A DNA stretch of 64,000 bases. Origin: Gordius sp. MW1 (Eukaryota > Nematomorpha > Gordioida > Gordea > Gordiidae). The notes beneath the pieces were generated by a model that was given only the letters and a program-made list of their open reading frames with translations, made no database searches and was not told the DNA's origin. The DNA lies in NCBI GenBank assembly GCA_964036665.1, contig OZ038527.1:25399901-25463900 (forward strand), in the 5' to 3' direction. Positions 1-10,900 of this stretch are shown here, one piece after another. How positions within the stretch are numbered: the stretch's first letter is position 1; every line of letters starts with the position of its first letter. The position numbers and the translations under genes are program-made.

Positions 1-1374
1 TCAGACGCATAAATAACAACGATTTTGTAAGATGCAAAATTTTTCATAAGCTTAAATGTTGTATGTTTTTAAATTTTTAGGTATCAACAAAGTTTAGATT
101 TAATCTCAAGAGTTGAAATAAACAAAAAAAACATTTTTAATTATCAAAAAACAAATTATTAATAATTACAACCGAGTTTGACCCATGAAATTAAATTGGA
201 TATATACACAATGATAAATTCGCGCTATTTGAATCTGAATCCGATATTAAGACAAGCCCAATGCAAAAAACAGCTAACCAGTTTACGTTATTTCTACCTG
301 TTTTAATTGCTATGCAATTTATGGGCTCGTTTTTTGGTGTCCGTCCGTCCGTCCATCCCTATCTATTTGCATTGGGTATATTAGGTTATCGATTTTTTAA
401 ATTAATGCATAATAAAGAGGTGCCCCACCCCTCATCTCTATCTCCCTCGCTGTGTTATTTTTTAAATTAATGCATAAGAGGTGCCCCACCCCTCATTTTT
501 AGCGATATAAATTATTTTTTTGTCTTATATTTCAATTATAACCAGTCGAACCATTGTGTGGATGAACTTATTTCTTCAAAGTTTGGTGTATGTGGTGCAA
601 TGCTTCCTAGGTTATCTCCTAATCATGATAGTTCTAACTTACAACGCCTGGTTTTGCATGTCACTTTTGTGTGGTCTCTTTTTTGGTCATCTCTGTTTTG
701 GCTGGAGCAAATTAGCATGGAATTCTACCTTATACAACCAATAAAAACTTGAATTATGTATCATCATTTATAAATCATGCACAAACTTGTGGATAATATG
801 TAGTCCACATTTATAATAATTGAGCCTTTTTGTAATTATATAAATATTAATATTTATTCAATATATAGTGTGGAAATATTGAATAGATAAAGTAAAGTTT
901 TAGACTTTTTTTATTGAATAGTCTCCAGGACATTAATATTTTTTCAAACGGCAGAATATCAAAAGGATTAAGCTAGGTAACTGCGAATTGATATGTTCAC
1001 TTTTGTCTTTATTAGCATTTAACAATTAGAATTTTTCGTCAAATTTTTTAAAGCTATTTATGGCAAACGATTGGATTAAGATTAATTAATTTAATCGAAA
1101 CTACCATCCAATTCCTCGTCTATCGTATCACACAAAAATATTGGGCCAAGACTATCTGCCTTGATATTATTATATGTAGATAAAGGGCATTCACTCCTTT
1201 AATATTACCCAGAATATCTAGGATTCTAACGAATAGTTATCAATTGTAACATAAAGGGTAAAACACAAGACTAATAACACACAAAGACATTTTTATTAAA
1301 TAAATACCGCTTTATATAGAAAATATTTAAGTGTTCATAATAACGAAATATACATAATTTTTTTCCTATAGCTG
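1..1374. other. AT-rich intergenic DNA with a short tandem duplication
   Basis: No gene is recognisable. A segment containing the words ttaaattaatgcat and gaggtgccccacccctcat occurs twice, at about 397-435 and 462-496. A short gtcc microsatellite lies near 340-356. The remainder is AT-rich sequence without coding character. Confidence 0.5.
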
Positions 1375-1375
1375 T

Positions 1376-2083
1376 TTGTCACATTTAGTGGTCAGCTCCT
1401 TCAAGTACGTTCTCCATGTATTACTGCACTTACACCAGCTTCGCTTTAGCTCGTACCTTCTCAAGTCCATATCTATCTTAAGCTTCCATGTCAGTTTAGG
1501 CCATAGACTAATAAAACCACAGACTGCCGAACAGCTGATAATTTTTCAGCAAATATAGCAGGCGCCATATTGTGGGAAATTGCAACCAAACAATAGAATT
1601 CAGCATAATTTATTGTTCTAATTTACTTAATTTTTTTAATTTATAAATTAAGATATTAGTCTTATTTATTTTTTAAAATATTTTATCGTGGAGAAGTATA
1701 AATATACCTATTTTTGAGTTTTTCCTACAACATGACAGCTATTTTGGTGTCTGAATGATTTTAATAGTAAAAATCAGCTGTTCGGCAGTCTTGGTGTTAT
1801 TAGTGTATGGTTTAGGCCTCCCTCTCTTTCGCTTACCTTCGACTTGCACTTTCTTGATACGATTTGCCAAGTGACTCTCCTCCCGTCTCTCCAAATGGCC
1901 ATACCATCTCAATCTTCTTACCACCAACTTTCTCTGAATCAGACCTACATTTAGTTTATCCCTTATGTCTTGATTCCTTATATGGTCCTTTTCGCTTGTT
2001 CCCAAGATCCATCTTAACATTCGCATCTCCATTGTAACCAAGCTTTGTACATAATATTGTTTTCAAATTGGTAACAATCGTTA
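1376..2083 (-). pseudogene. RTE-type non-LTR retrotransposon, 3' end of the reverse transcriptase ORF, split by a MITE
   Basis: Minus-strand translation of 2041-1810 gives a run with EMRMLRWILG, LRWYGHLERREE and GKRKRGRPK. I recognise this as the C-terminal tail of RTE-clade polyproteins. After the GRPK motif the frame enters a 308-bp MITE (1502-1809). Across the MITE, at 1501-1376, it resumes with RPKLTW and a short basic tail typical of the same family. The 8-bp target duplication (gtttaggc) repeats the codons at the break. Upstream, the ORF is cut by a second MITE at 2084. Only the extreme C-terminus is present, so it is dead. A more 5' part of a similar element lies at 32290-33720. Confidence 0.75.
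1502..1809. mobile_element. hAT-type MITE, family A, copy 1 (exact 8-bp target duplication)
   Basis: The ends form inverted repeats: CATAGACTAATAAAACC... at the left and ...TTATTAGTGTATG at the right, with the inner repeats CCGAACAGCTGAT and ATCAGCTGTTCGG. It is flanked by exact 8-bp direct repeats GTTTAGGC at 1494-1501 and 1810-1817, the target-duplication size of hAT transposons. It has no ORF of its own. It is inserted in an RTE relic. A second copy lies at 19875-20177. Confidence 0.88.
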
Positions 2084-2085
2084 TA

Positions 2086-2417
2086 CAGTCAAAACCGTTT
2101 AATTGCAAAGCCTTGGGCCTGAAAAAATTTGCGATTAACCGATATTTCGCGATTAAACGATGGAAATAAAAGTATATGTACATTAAATTAAATATTCATT
2201 TCTTACGCTTCGCAATAAAACGATAGTTTATATAATTATCTGGTTGATTTAAGGACTCGAAAATGTTTGTAAATATCCGATATTGTACTATTAAGCGATT
2301 TGTCAATAAACGATGTTTTTGTTATTATTATCGTTTAAAAAAAAACAAAGTGGCGGCTAGCTTCGCGATTAAAAGATTTACGCGATAATCCGATTTGCGA
2401 TTAAGAAGTTTCGTCTG
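2086..2417. mobile_element. pogo/Tc1-mariner-like MITE with TA target duplication
   Basis: The left end TACAGTCAAAACCGTTTAAT and the reverse complement of the right end TACAGACGAAACTTCTTAAT match over most of 20 bases and are bordered by TA. The interior is full of short cgattaa-type words on both strands and has no ORF. Terminal CAG next to a TA dinucleotide is typical of pogo-like elements. It also truncates the RTE relic to its left. Confidence 0.6.
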
Positions 2418-3248
2418 TACTTCCGTCTCAGACTCGAGTGTATATTCAAATTAGATAAACCGTGAACATTTTATTATGCACACACACATTTAAATCTTAA
2501 AACTAACTTAAAGTTCTAATCTCTAGTATCTGAAAGACTCTAATAACTATTTTTAATTGTATTTAATATACATTAATAATTTAGGCTTGACATGAATCAC
2601 AATAAAGACAAAAATAACTTGTCATAAATGAGTTTGTGTATTCTCGTATTTAAAGAAGTTATATTCCTAGCCAACAACAACTTTGGCTTATTGACATGCT
2701 CCTTAGAAAGGGTCAGATGGCCTTTTTAAGGAGATTACTGTATACTTAGATTTTAGGTAACAATACGAGTTCTAACACAAAAGTTGGCAGCAAAAATTTG
2801 ATGGCAATAAAATGAAGATACTCCAGCATTCAAATCAAACTTAGTTCCGTCAGGTTCAGAATGACGAGAACGAGAAATCAAAACTCCCTCACTTCAATTA
2901 ACCTAAAATGTGTTGCAAGTTGCAACAAATAAAAACAGCATGGAAAGTCTTTATGATCTTATTAAAGGTTACGAAATTTATATTTTTCGGCTATATAATA
3001 AACCCATTGACGAAATGATTTAATATATATTTTTTTTGATAATTTTGAATAAAACAATTTTTTTGATTGATCCTAAAGCAATGAAAAAACTATTGTTATC
3101 AAAAATCGTCAATTGTCTACAAAAATACCTCAGTTTTTTAAACCCCTAGCAAAATTTTAAAGATAAAATTTATCCTAATTCTATTTATTATGGCGAATGT
3201 GACTATTATATTTTATTTATATTTGTGCCATCGATGTTAATTTATTAG
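2418..3248. other. AT-rich intergenic DNA, no feature recognised
   Basis: I see no coding exon, RNA gene or clear repeat structure here. Confidence 0.4.
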
Positions 3249-3690
3249 CAGTGATTCTTAACCTGGGGGTCGCGAGAAGTTTGCCGGGGGGCCGCCAAAT
3301 TTTTTTAGAATAAAATAAAAATATTCAGAAAAGCTTTAGAAAAAATACTCACCAGGGGATTCAAACTCGTTGCCTTAAGATTCATTATTAGAATTAATAA
3401 ATGATTGTAATTTAAAATCTTTGTTTAAAACTAAAAGTTTGCCGCAATTTTGGATACAAATTCGTGCAGAATATCCTCCATTATTTTCAGCAGCAATTCA
3501 AGATTTGCTGCCTTTCGCTAGTACATATTTGTGTGAAAAAGGCTTCTCAACTATGGTGGATATAAAAACTAAAAACGCAATCGATTGCGACTAGATTCCT
3601 GCATTAGGATAGCATTACAATCAATTGAACCAAGAATTAACAGATTTGCAGAAGATGTTCAGCAGCACAAATCTCATTAAATATATTTCC
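3249..3690 (+). pseudogene. hAT transposon relic (ZBED5-like), left end plus transposase C-terminus, frameshifted
   Basis: The relic opens at about 3249 with CAGTGATTCTTAACCTGGGG, which resembles the terminal repeats of Charlie/ZBED-type hAT elements. From about 3417 the plus strand reads LPQFWIQIRAEYP, then LLPFASTYLCEKGFS and IKTKN, the conserved C-terminal dimerisation region of ZBED5-like hAT transposases. Near 3570 the frame shifts by one base; the next frame continues RNRLRLDSCIRIALQSIEPR and ends HKSH-stop at about 3680. Everything between the left end and the C-terminus is lost, and no matching right terminus is visible. Confidence 0.75.
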
Positions 3691-3757
3691 GAATGCATAT
3701 ATTTTTTATTTTAAACATTGTTTTTATGTTTATTTATGAAGTTTTTATGTTATTATT

Positions 3758-3796
3758 ATTTCATTATCTATTTAAATTTTAAATAGATAATGAAAT
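3758..3796. repeat. 39-bp perfect palindrome (19-bp arms)
   Basis: The arms ATTTCATTATCTATTTAAA and TTTAAATAGATAATGAAAT flank a single central T and are perfectly complementary. It lies 70 bp downstream of the hAT relic. It could be a rearranged element end or a cruciform-forming scar. Confidence 0.8.
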
Positions 3797-4836
3797 AGTC
3801 GTGTATATGGTTTTCCTTACAAAATATCTCAAGAGTTAAAATAATAAGACTTTTAGCGTTAATTTATCACATTTTATTCCATCTAGCAGGGAAATATGAT
3901 GCATATTTTCAATTTTATGTTTGATTATTTTTATTAAATATTAAACTATCAGTAATCTTAACCCTGTCGAGTATCTCTTTAAAATATGAGAACTAATATG
4001 AATAAAAATTCAAATTGTACGACTATTAAATTTATAATTTAAATTGCTGTATTTTAATATTCTTTACTTAGGCATTCAACAAAAATGTTGAGCTTTAACA
4101 TTTCTAAGTCTTACATAGATCACCATATCTTATAAAAGACTATAATTATACATTTAATTATAAAAGAATATATTAATTTAAGATTCGCAAATGTCGTCTC
4201 TTTTAAAGGATATTTATTTATAGTTAAAATTTTGGTGGAAGCACATAATTATGGTTAACACTTTTCTTCTGAATATCAAAATAGAATAAAAATTTGTTTT
4301 ATATAACTTTTTGAATAATTTTGGTATTTTAAACTTACCCCATTTAATTTGTATGTTAATATAATATTTTTAGTTTTCTTGAATAATAAATTAAGTCAAC
4401 TCGATGTTATGCCTCTTTAACACCTTACACGGTCGATAATCATAAAACATAAAAGGATCCAGCAAAATAATTTCAAAAATTAAAATTATGTAAACACTTT
4501 TGTAATTGCATATCCATTCTTCTATTTTTTAAATAACAACTCAATACTTTCTTCCGATACAAATATACACGCGTAATTATATATATATTAACATTTAAAT
4601 CTAATTTTCCAAGCATAAATCTAAAGTCTCGTGTGTGCGGGGGTTGGAATGACGGCAAAACAAATAAAATCATTCGCTCGGCAATATAATGCTATTATTA
4701 TAGGATTTATAAAGGAGTTTTAATTGATCTTTACAAACCCAACGCATAAATTATGCCCATATATTACAATATTTTTAAAATCATTTTAAAAATTTAATTT
4801 AATAACAGCGGGATTATGATTTTGCGATGTGAATAT
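3797..4836. other. AT-rich DNA downstream of the CLIP gene, including its likely 3' UTR
   Basis: No coding exon was recognised. The part next to 4836 must contain the 3' UTR of the minus-strand CLIP gene. I could not identify a convincing canonical polyadenylation signal. Confidence 0.4.
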
Positions 4837-4919
4837 TTAAGAGGAATTAGGCAGTGCATCCATCCTGCCTTCGTTAGGTCTCATTTTGTAGCGGCAAGCG
4901 TAGGTATCGTGTCCAAAAG
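4837..4919 (-). CDS. CLIP last exon: second half of zinc knuckle 2 and C-terminus
   Basis: The acceptor tttggtag precedes an exon reading FGHDTYACRYKMRPNEGRMD and then ALPNSS-stop. Spliced to CENC at the end of the 5576-5395 exon (phase 1), it completes a C-x2-C-...-FGHDT-x2-C knuckle like the terminal knuckle of CLIP-170 (family pattern CxxC..FGH....C). The exon is only 83 nt. Its acceptor is duplicated 158 bp upstream in the intron. Confidence 0.88.
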
Positions 4920-7900
4920 CTACCAAATATTAAACAAAAAATGATTTAATAATATTTTTTCTATAAAAAATCTAACTTATACAATTTTTCAACGAATTTT
5001 ACTTAATTTTTCTATGATAATGGCTTAGCTATAATGAAATTTTTTATTAAACTGTGACAGCTATAAAGAAACTCGGGTTCAAAAGCTACCAAATATTAAA
5101 CAAAAAATGCAACACTTTTATTCTTGAAAAAAATCAAAATTATACAACTTTTCGAAAAATTTTACCTAAGTTTTTTTTACATTTTTCTACGATTATTGCT
5201 TGTCTATAATGAAATATTTTATAAAACTGATAATGACAGCAATAAAGAAACTTGGGAGTTGGGACCACTTAACCGTTCATGACAACCATAGTTTTATAAA
5301 ACTTTATAACCACGAAATCGCCATTTAAAACGGCGACTTTGAATAAATTGCCTTAAATTTAAATTGCCAGGGAATCAAATTGCCCAGTCCTTACCCAAGC
5401 AATTTTCGCAATATAAATCCCCTTGGAAGGGTAATGTTAGACGAAGTTCATTTTTGCTATAAGGAACAGCAATTTCTTCGCTATCGATACGTGGACAATT
5501 CATTGTATCGTGAAGGTCAAATTCTTGACAATTGTCGCAATATTCGCGCTTCCTAGCATAAGATTTCGCCTTATTCCTACAATTAGATAATAAAAATCGA
5601 CGTAAAAAATTAGTTTAAAAATGTTTTTTAAACAAATTGATATAAAATTACATTACAAATTAATAAATTAAAAACCTAATTTAGGTATTAAAAATTGTCA
5701 ACAAAGATGTCTGGAATGAAGCAATATAAACAATAAAATCGACACTCTCGCACACGGTAGATTCAAATTAAAGCTTAAATTGGAACATTTATATTTCTAA
5801 TGTGAAATTTATGTAACACAAAACTTAAAATTTGATAAAATTGTTATACTCCCTTCAAAAAGTGGGGGAATTGGGATTCGATCTCCGCAACAGATAGCTT
5901 TAGCGGGTTTTATATCTTCGCGCATGAGTACCGACCCCCTTATCTCTGCCATGACATCCCTCCCAGACCCGCACCTCCAGGAGGCTCTACACAGGTGGGA
6001 CGCGGACAAGCTCGAGTCAGCCGAGCGACCACTTGGTGTGACCCAAAAGGAATGGGATCTTCCCCTAATAGCACGTTGCGTAGCTTTTCTTTCTTCGAAC
6101 GAACTATCTCAGGGAAAACTCCTTTTCAATTGGGCCTCTTCCAAGAGCGGTTACGAATGGCTCGAAGCTATCCCGAGCAGGAATTTGGGACACCATATGT
6201 CTGGGGAGGAGTTACGCATAGCAATAGGCCTCCGTCTCGGATGTGACATAGTATCCCCTTTCGTATGCGATCTCTGCAAGCAGCAGGTCCAACCCAATGG
6301 CCATCATCCCCTCCATTGCAAATACAGCAAAGGCCGTAACCCCAGGCACACGGCTATCAACAAAATCATCGGCCAGTACCTTAGGAAGGCTGGCTACCCA
6401 AACACCCTGGAGCCCGTCGGCCTTAGCACCACCGATGGGAAAAGACCGGACGGGGTCACACTCATCCCATGGTCTCGTGGACTGAATCTCACTTGGGACT
6501 TCACCACGGTCGACATATTTGCCCCATCCAACTCCTCTCCCGACCTTATAGTCAGTGCAGAGAATAGGAAGACAGCCAAATATTCTTCCCTCGCGGACAC
6601 AATATTCATTCCCTTAGTGGAACCACAATTGGAAATTTAGGCGCTGAAGCTCTCGCTCTCCTGAAACAAATTGGAAAAGCGATCTCCAGCGTCTCTTTAG
6701 ATTTGAAAGAGTCTTTTATATCAGGCAAAAGATCACAATGGAAATCGTTAAATCCAACACGATTTCCATACACGGATCAATGCCATCCGTTTAGTTATAG
6801 CGCGTTTTTATATTTTTTTAGCCGTGTATGTAATTTTTTGTATATCATCTAAAATTATCAAATAAATTAAATATTGAAAAAAAAAAAAATTATGTTGAGC
6901 GCTAAAAAAAAAAAATTTACATATGGGAAAGTATTAAAAGTCATTACATTCTCAAATTCAATCTCATAGCTATTCAAATGATGCTCACTGTTTATAATTT
7001 CGTTGGCATTTCTTAATAATATTATTTCTCCACGCAAATCATTAAAAAAACTAAAAACATTTTAACATAAATTTCTATCCTCGTACCATGGAGCCGGAGG
7101 TGTTGGTCTATGATTTTTAGCCAAATCAGCTGTTCGGGCCCAAGCCAAATATTGGGCCGGAGTTTGTATAACACCACCGTCCTCATCACTGGGCGTGAAG
7201 CACGTTGAATCGGGCGGACTCAATTCTGGTGCATCTTGTAAATCAGAGACGCGTTTGTGCAGCACTTCCAATTGCTTGTTCATGTCCACAATGACCGAAT
7301 TCAAAAATTGTTGCTTAATAAATAATGTATAATGGGAATTAAAATTTAAGAGCTTGTAGCATCTTAAATGGGTAAAAAAAGTTTATCAACCTCAAATTTT
7401 TCTAATATAGTGCTTAAGTTAAAAATACATATTTAGATGATGATAAATAAATAAAAAAGCAATTAAGTATTATAAATATTTGGAAAACACATCGATATGG
7501 TTATTAAATTTAATTATAAATAGTAATGCCGATTTTCTGTCATAAAAAAATTCGCGATTATCATAAGATAGCAAAAAAAATTGTTTTTTTAAAGATAATT
7601 TTAAGCCTTGGGGGGGGGGGGGGTGAGAGTGGTTGTCTCAATGGGACAAAAAATTAATGTTTAGTTAAGTTCCGAGTATTTTGGAATTTTTAGAGGCTCG
7701 GCTGAAGAGAGAGGATCTTTGTTTTGGTTAGAAGGGGCGAATACGTCGTACAAAATAATATTAAATGTAGTTTTAAAATGCACTAAATACATATTCATGA
7801 CATATACATACATCTTTATATCGAACTTTAGTGTCGGTTGTATTATATTAAGACGTAATGTAACTTCACTCCCCACTAAATATTCTCCAGCATTTTTATG

Positions 7901-10900
7901 TAGCTACCATAGACTAATAGACTGCTCATCATATATTCACGCATCAAAAGTGTTGCGCCAAAAATGACAGGCATTTTGATAAGTGAAGTAGAGTTTGTAT
8001 AGCGATGGATTGTATTGGACAATAATCATTGATCTTATAACATGAAACAACCCATTTTAATCGTTATAGCGATTTTAATAATTCATCAAACCATATAAAT
8101 TGGTCAAAATTCATGTTGCACTTTTCAAAATGGCTGCCAAAATGTGGAACACTTTATAAAAGGGAATGAGCAGTCTATTAGTCTATGATAGCTACTCATA
8201 TAACGTTTTTTCATATTATATAATAAAATGAGTATGTATTATGATCCGATATATATCAATAAAAACAAAAAAAATTTAGAAATTGCATACAGAGCTTATT
8301 CAATTTCAAAAATTAGAATTAATTTGAGCGTAAATTTGATATACGCAGCGACTACTAATAAACATCAGACTGCCAACCAACTGATTGCTGTAATAAAATT
8401 TATCAAGTAACTAAGGGCCACATTTTAGGTGAGTTTTTTCATGTGCATATGCATTATAAATTGCTAAAGTTAAGGAAGGAAAAATAACCTTGGGTGAGGT
8501 TAACATTTCATTATTCAACAAAATGTGAATTGCTTCCAGTTCGTGAAAATATTTCTGAAACATGGCGATCTACATGCATAGCTTAATAAAAATCACCTGT
8601 TCCCCAAGTGTATTGTAATATTAGCAGTTTATGGGCGTAGCCAGGGGGCAGGGAGGGGCGGCTGCCCCCTCTAAGTCCAAAAATTTGTTGAAATTTATCA
8701 TAATCATGGCATTTAAATTAAGGATAAAAATCATTTTGCCCCTCCCTAAATGACTATTGTCCCCCTCTAATTCCGATGCTGGCTACGCCCAAGGTGCTAG
8801 TCTGTGTTTATTCAAAATTTACGTGCAAACTAACTCCACTAATTGATTTTAGAGATCTCGCAGTATAATCTTAGTGAAAAATCGGAATTTAATTTAGGTT
8901 CATCTAGTCCAAACATATATATTGGATATTTAAATAATTAGGCAAGCGTTATATAAACTCAAGATTCTCAAAAAGTGGCGTAGAAAAGCAAATGTAATTT
9001 GATTTAAATAAACTGTATGATATATATCTACCGTTTGAAGGCAATCTAGATGCATATCACGCACCATGGTCCCACAATCGTCATCTAAGCCAAATTAAAA
9101 AAAATACATGAAAATTAAATAAGAAAATATCTCAAAAATAATTTTAAATTCAAACATACACATATATATTTTTTATAATGTCTTGTGTGATAAAAAGAAG
9201 AAATTTGTTAATTTTATCGCTCCTAGCACATAGAATTATCTCGTACATAACTAAAAAGATTTAATATTTATATTAAATTACAAATACAGTAATAAATATT
9301 ATAAATCTTATCTCATGTGCGTTGTCAAAGATGACTAAAACTTTTAACATTATATTGGCCTTGTTAAAGTTATAACACGGTTTTAAGCTCATAATATTTT
9401 AACTTTACTAAGTAAGAGTGTTTATCAATAACGTCCGCAATGTACCGCCTGTCTGTATGTCTGTCTTGTCTTCCTTTATTGTATTTTTCTAATTGTTTTC
9501 CCATATTATTTATAGACTGTTTGGGGTCACAGGACACCCCATCAAATCCCAGTACCATGGCAAAATATTAATCCCTTAAAAGAGATTTTAAATGTATAGA
9601 CAGTATTTAACCAATATGTCTTCTTTATTTTATGTTTGTATATGGGACTTCGTCTTAATAGCACAAATAAACTTTTAATTGGTAAAATGATTTTCAAAAT
9701 TTAAAAAATTTCGAGCATTTTTTAAACTGGCTACGATGAAAGCATAATACATTGCTCAAGTTTATCCATATAAGGGAGTGGCTCCGGGGCAGGCTGGTCC
9801 TGTAATAATTGGCCAGTTTGGGCGCCATTTTGAAGATGGCACTTTTCACGGATTGCTAATTTGTCCAAGGCCGATTCAAAATTTAGCTTGAGCGCTTCGT
9901 TAGTTTCTCGCGCTTTTCGCAATTCTTTGGCCTGTTCATTCTAAAAATCAATGTGGAAACATTGGAAAAATTTATTTAAATTTAATCATAAGTATGTTAA
10001 TGCATAGACGCTTAATTTATAATCACGGTAAGAAATATCTAACATTCTTAAATAATTTACATTAAAAAAAAATTCGAAATTTATTTAGTTTTTATAAATT
10101 AGTTAAATTTATAATGTCAAACATTAAAATATTTACAGTATCAAGCGAATTGAAGAGCATTTTATTAAAAAAATTATTGAATTTTATGGGAAATCCCTTT
10201 AAAATTTCCTAGTTATTTTGAATCGGGCTCGTAATTCATAAAATATTTTGAAAAAATCTAATGAAAACTAGACATTTATTAACAAACAATGCATTTAAAA
10301 GAATATTTTTGTACCTTAGATGCTAAAACTGCTTCCAACTCGACTTCAACTTGAATTAGTTTGCCTTGAATTCTATCCATATCGCCACCAGCTTTGTTAC
10401 TATTACGCAAAAATAAAATTTAATATTGGAATTTTCATTTAGTTTTCAAATTTTTATTGATACAACTTTTAAAAAATGCCTGAAAATTTAAAATTTTGAA
10501 GCTTAAAAATTACTGAATAAGTTATTATAAGATAAATCTAATTCAAACTACAAATTAAAAATATCAAACTCCATAAAAAGAAGTTAAAAAATCGAAAATA
10601 TTGCAATTTCGAGATTCTTGTATATTCTTTTAGAATTTAGGTAATAAAAATGATGGTCAAAGTTATTTTAAAAACTTTAAAAATTTATTTTTTTATATTC
10701 ATAAGCTTTTGATAACCATCTATCTTCACTAGCCGCAAACGCTTGCTGCAAATTTGCGTTTTCGGCCTTTATAGCTTCAACCAATTTGCTTCTATTCTCC
10801 AATTTTTGCGACAACTCTTGCATCTAGATTCAAATTAATAGTAAAAAATGCAACAACAAAATTATTTTACAGAATTTATTCCAATTGTATTATTAAAATC

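Noticed and set aside
342-360. Short gtcc repeat as a functional element
   Set aside because: Only about four units; an ordinary microsatellite.
7062-7086. Stop codon at 7062 as the end of the CLIP protein
   Set aside because: A phase-2 donor at 7086 links to an unmistakable CLIP zinc-knuckle exon; the stop is intronic in the main form.
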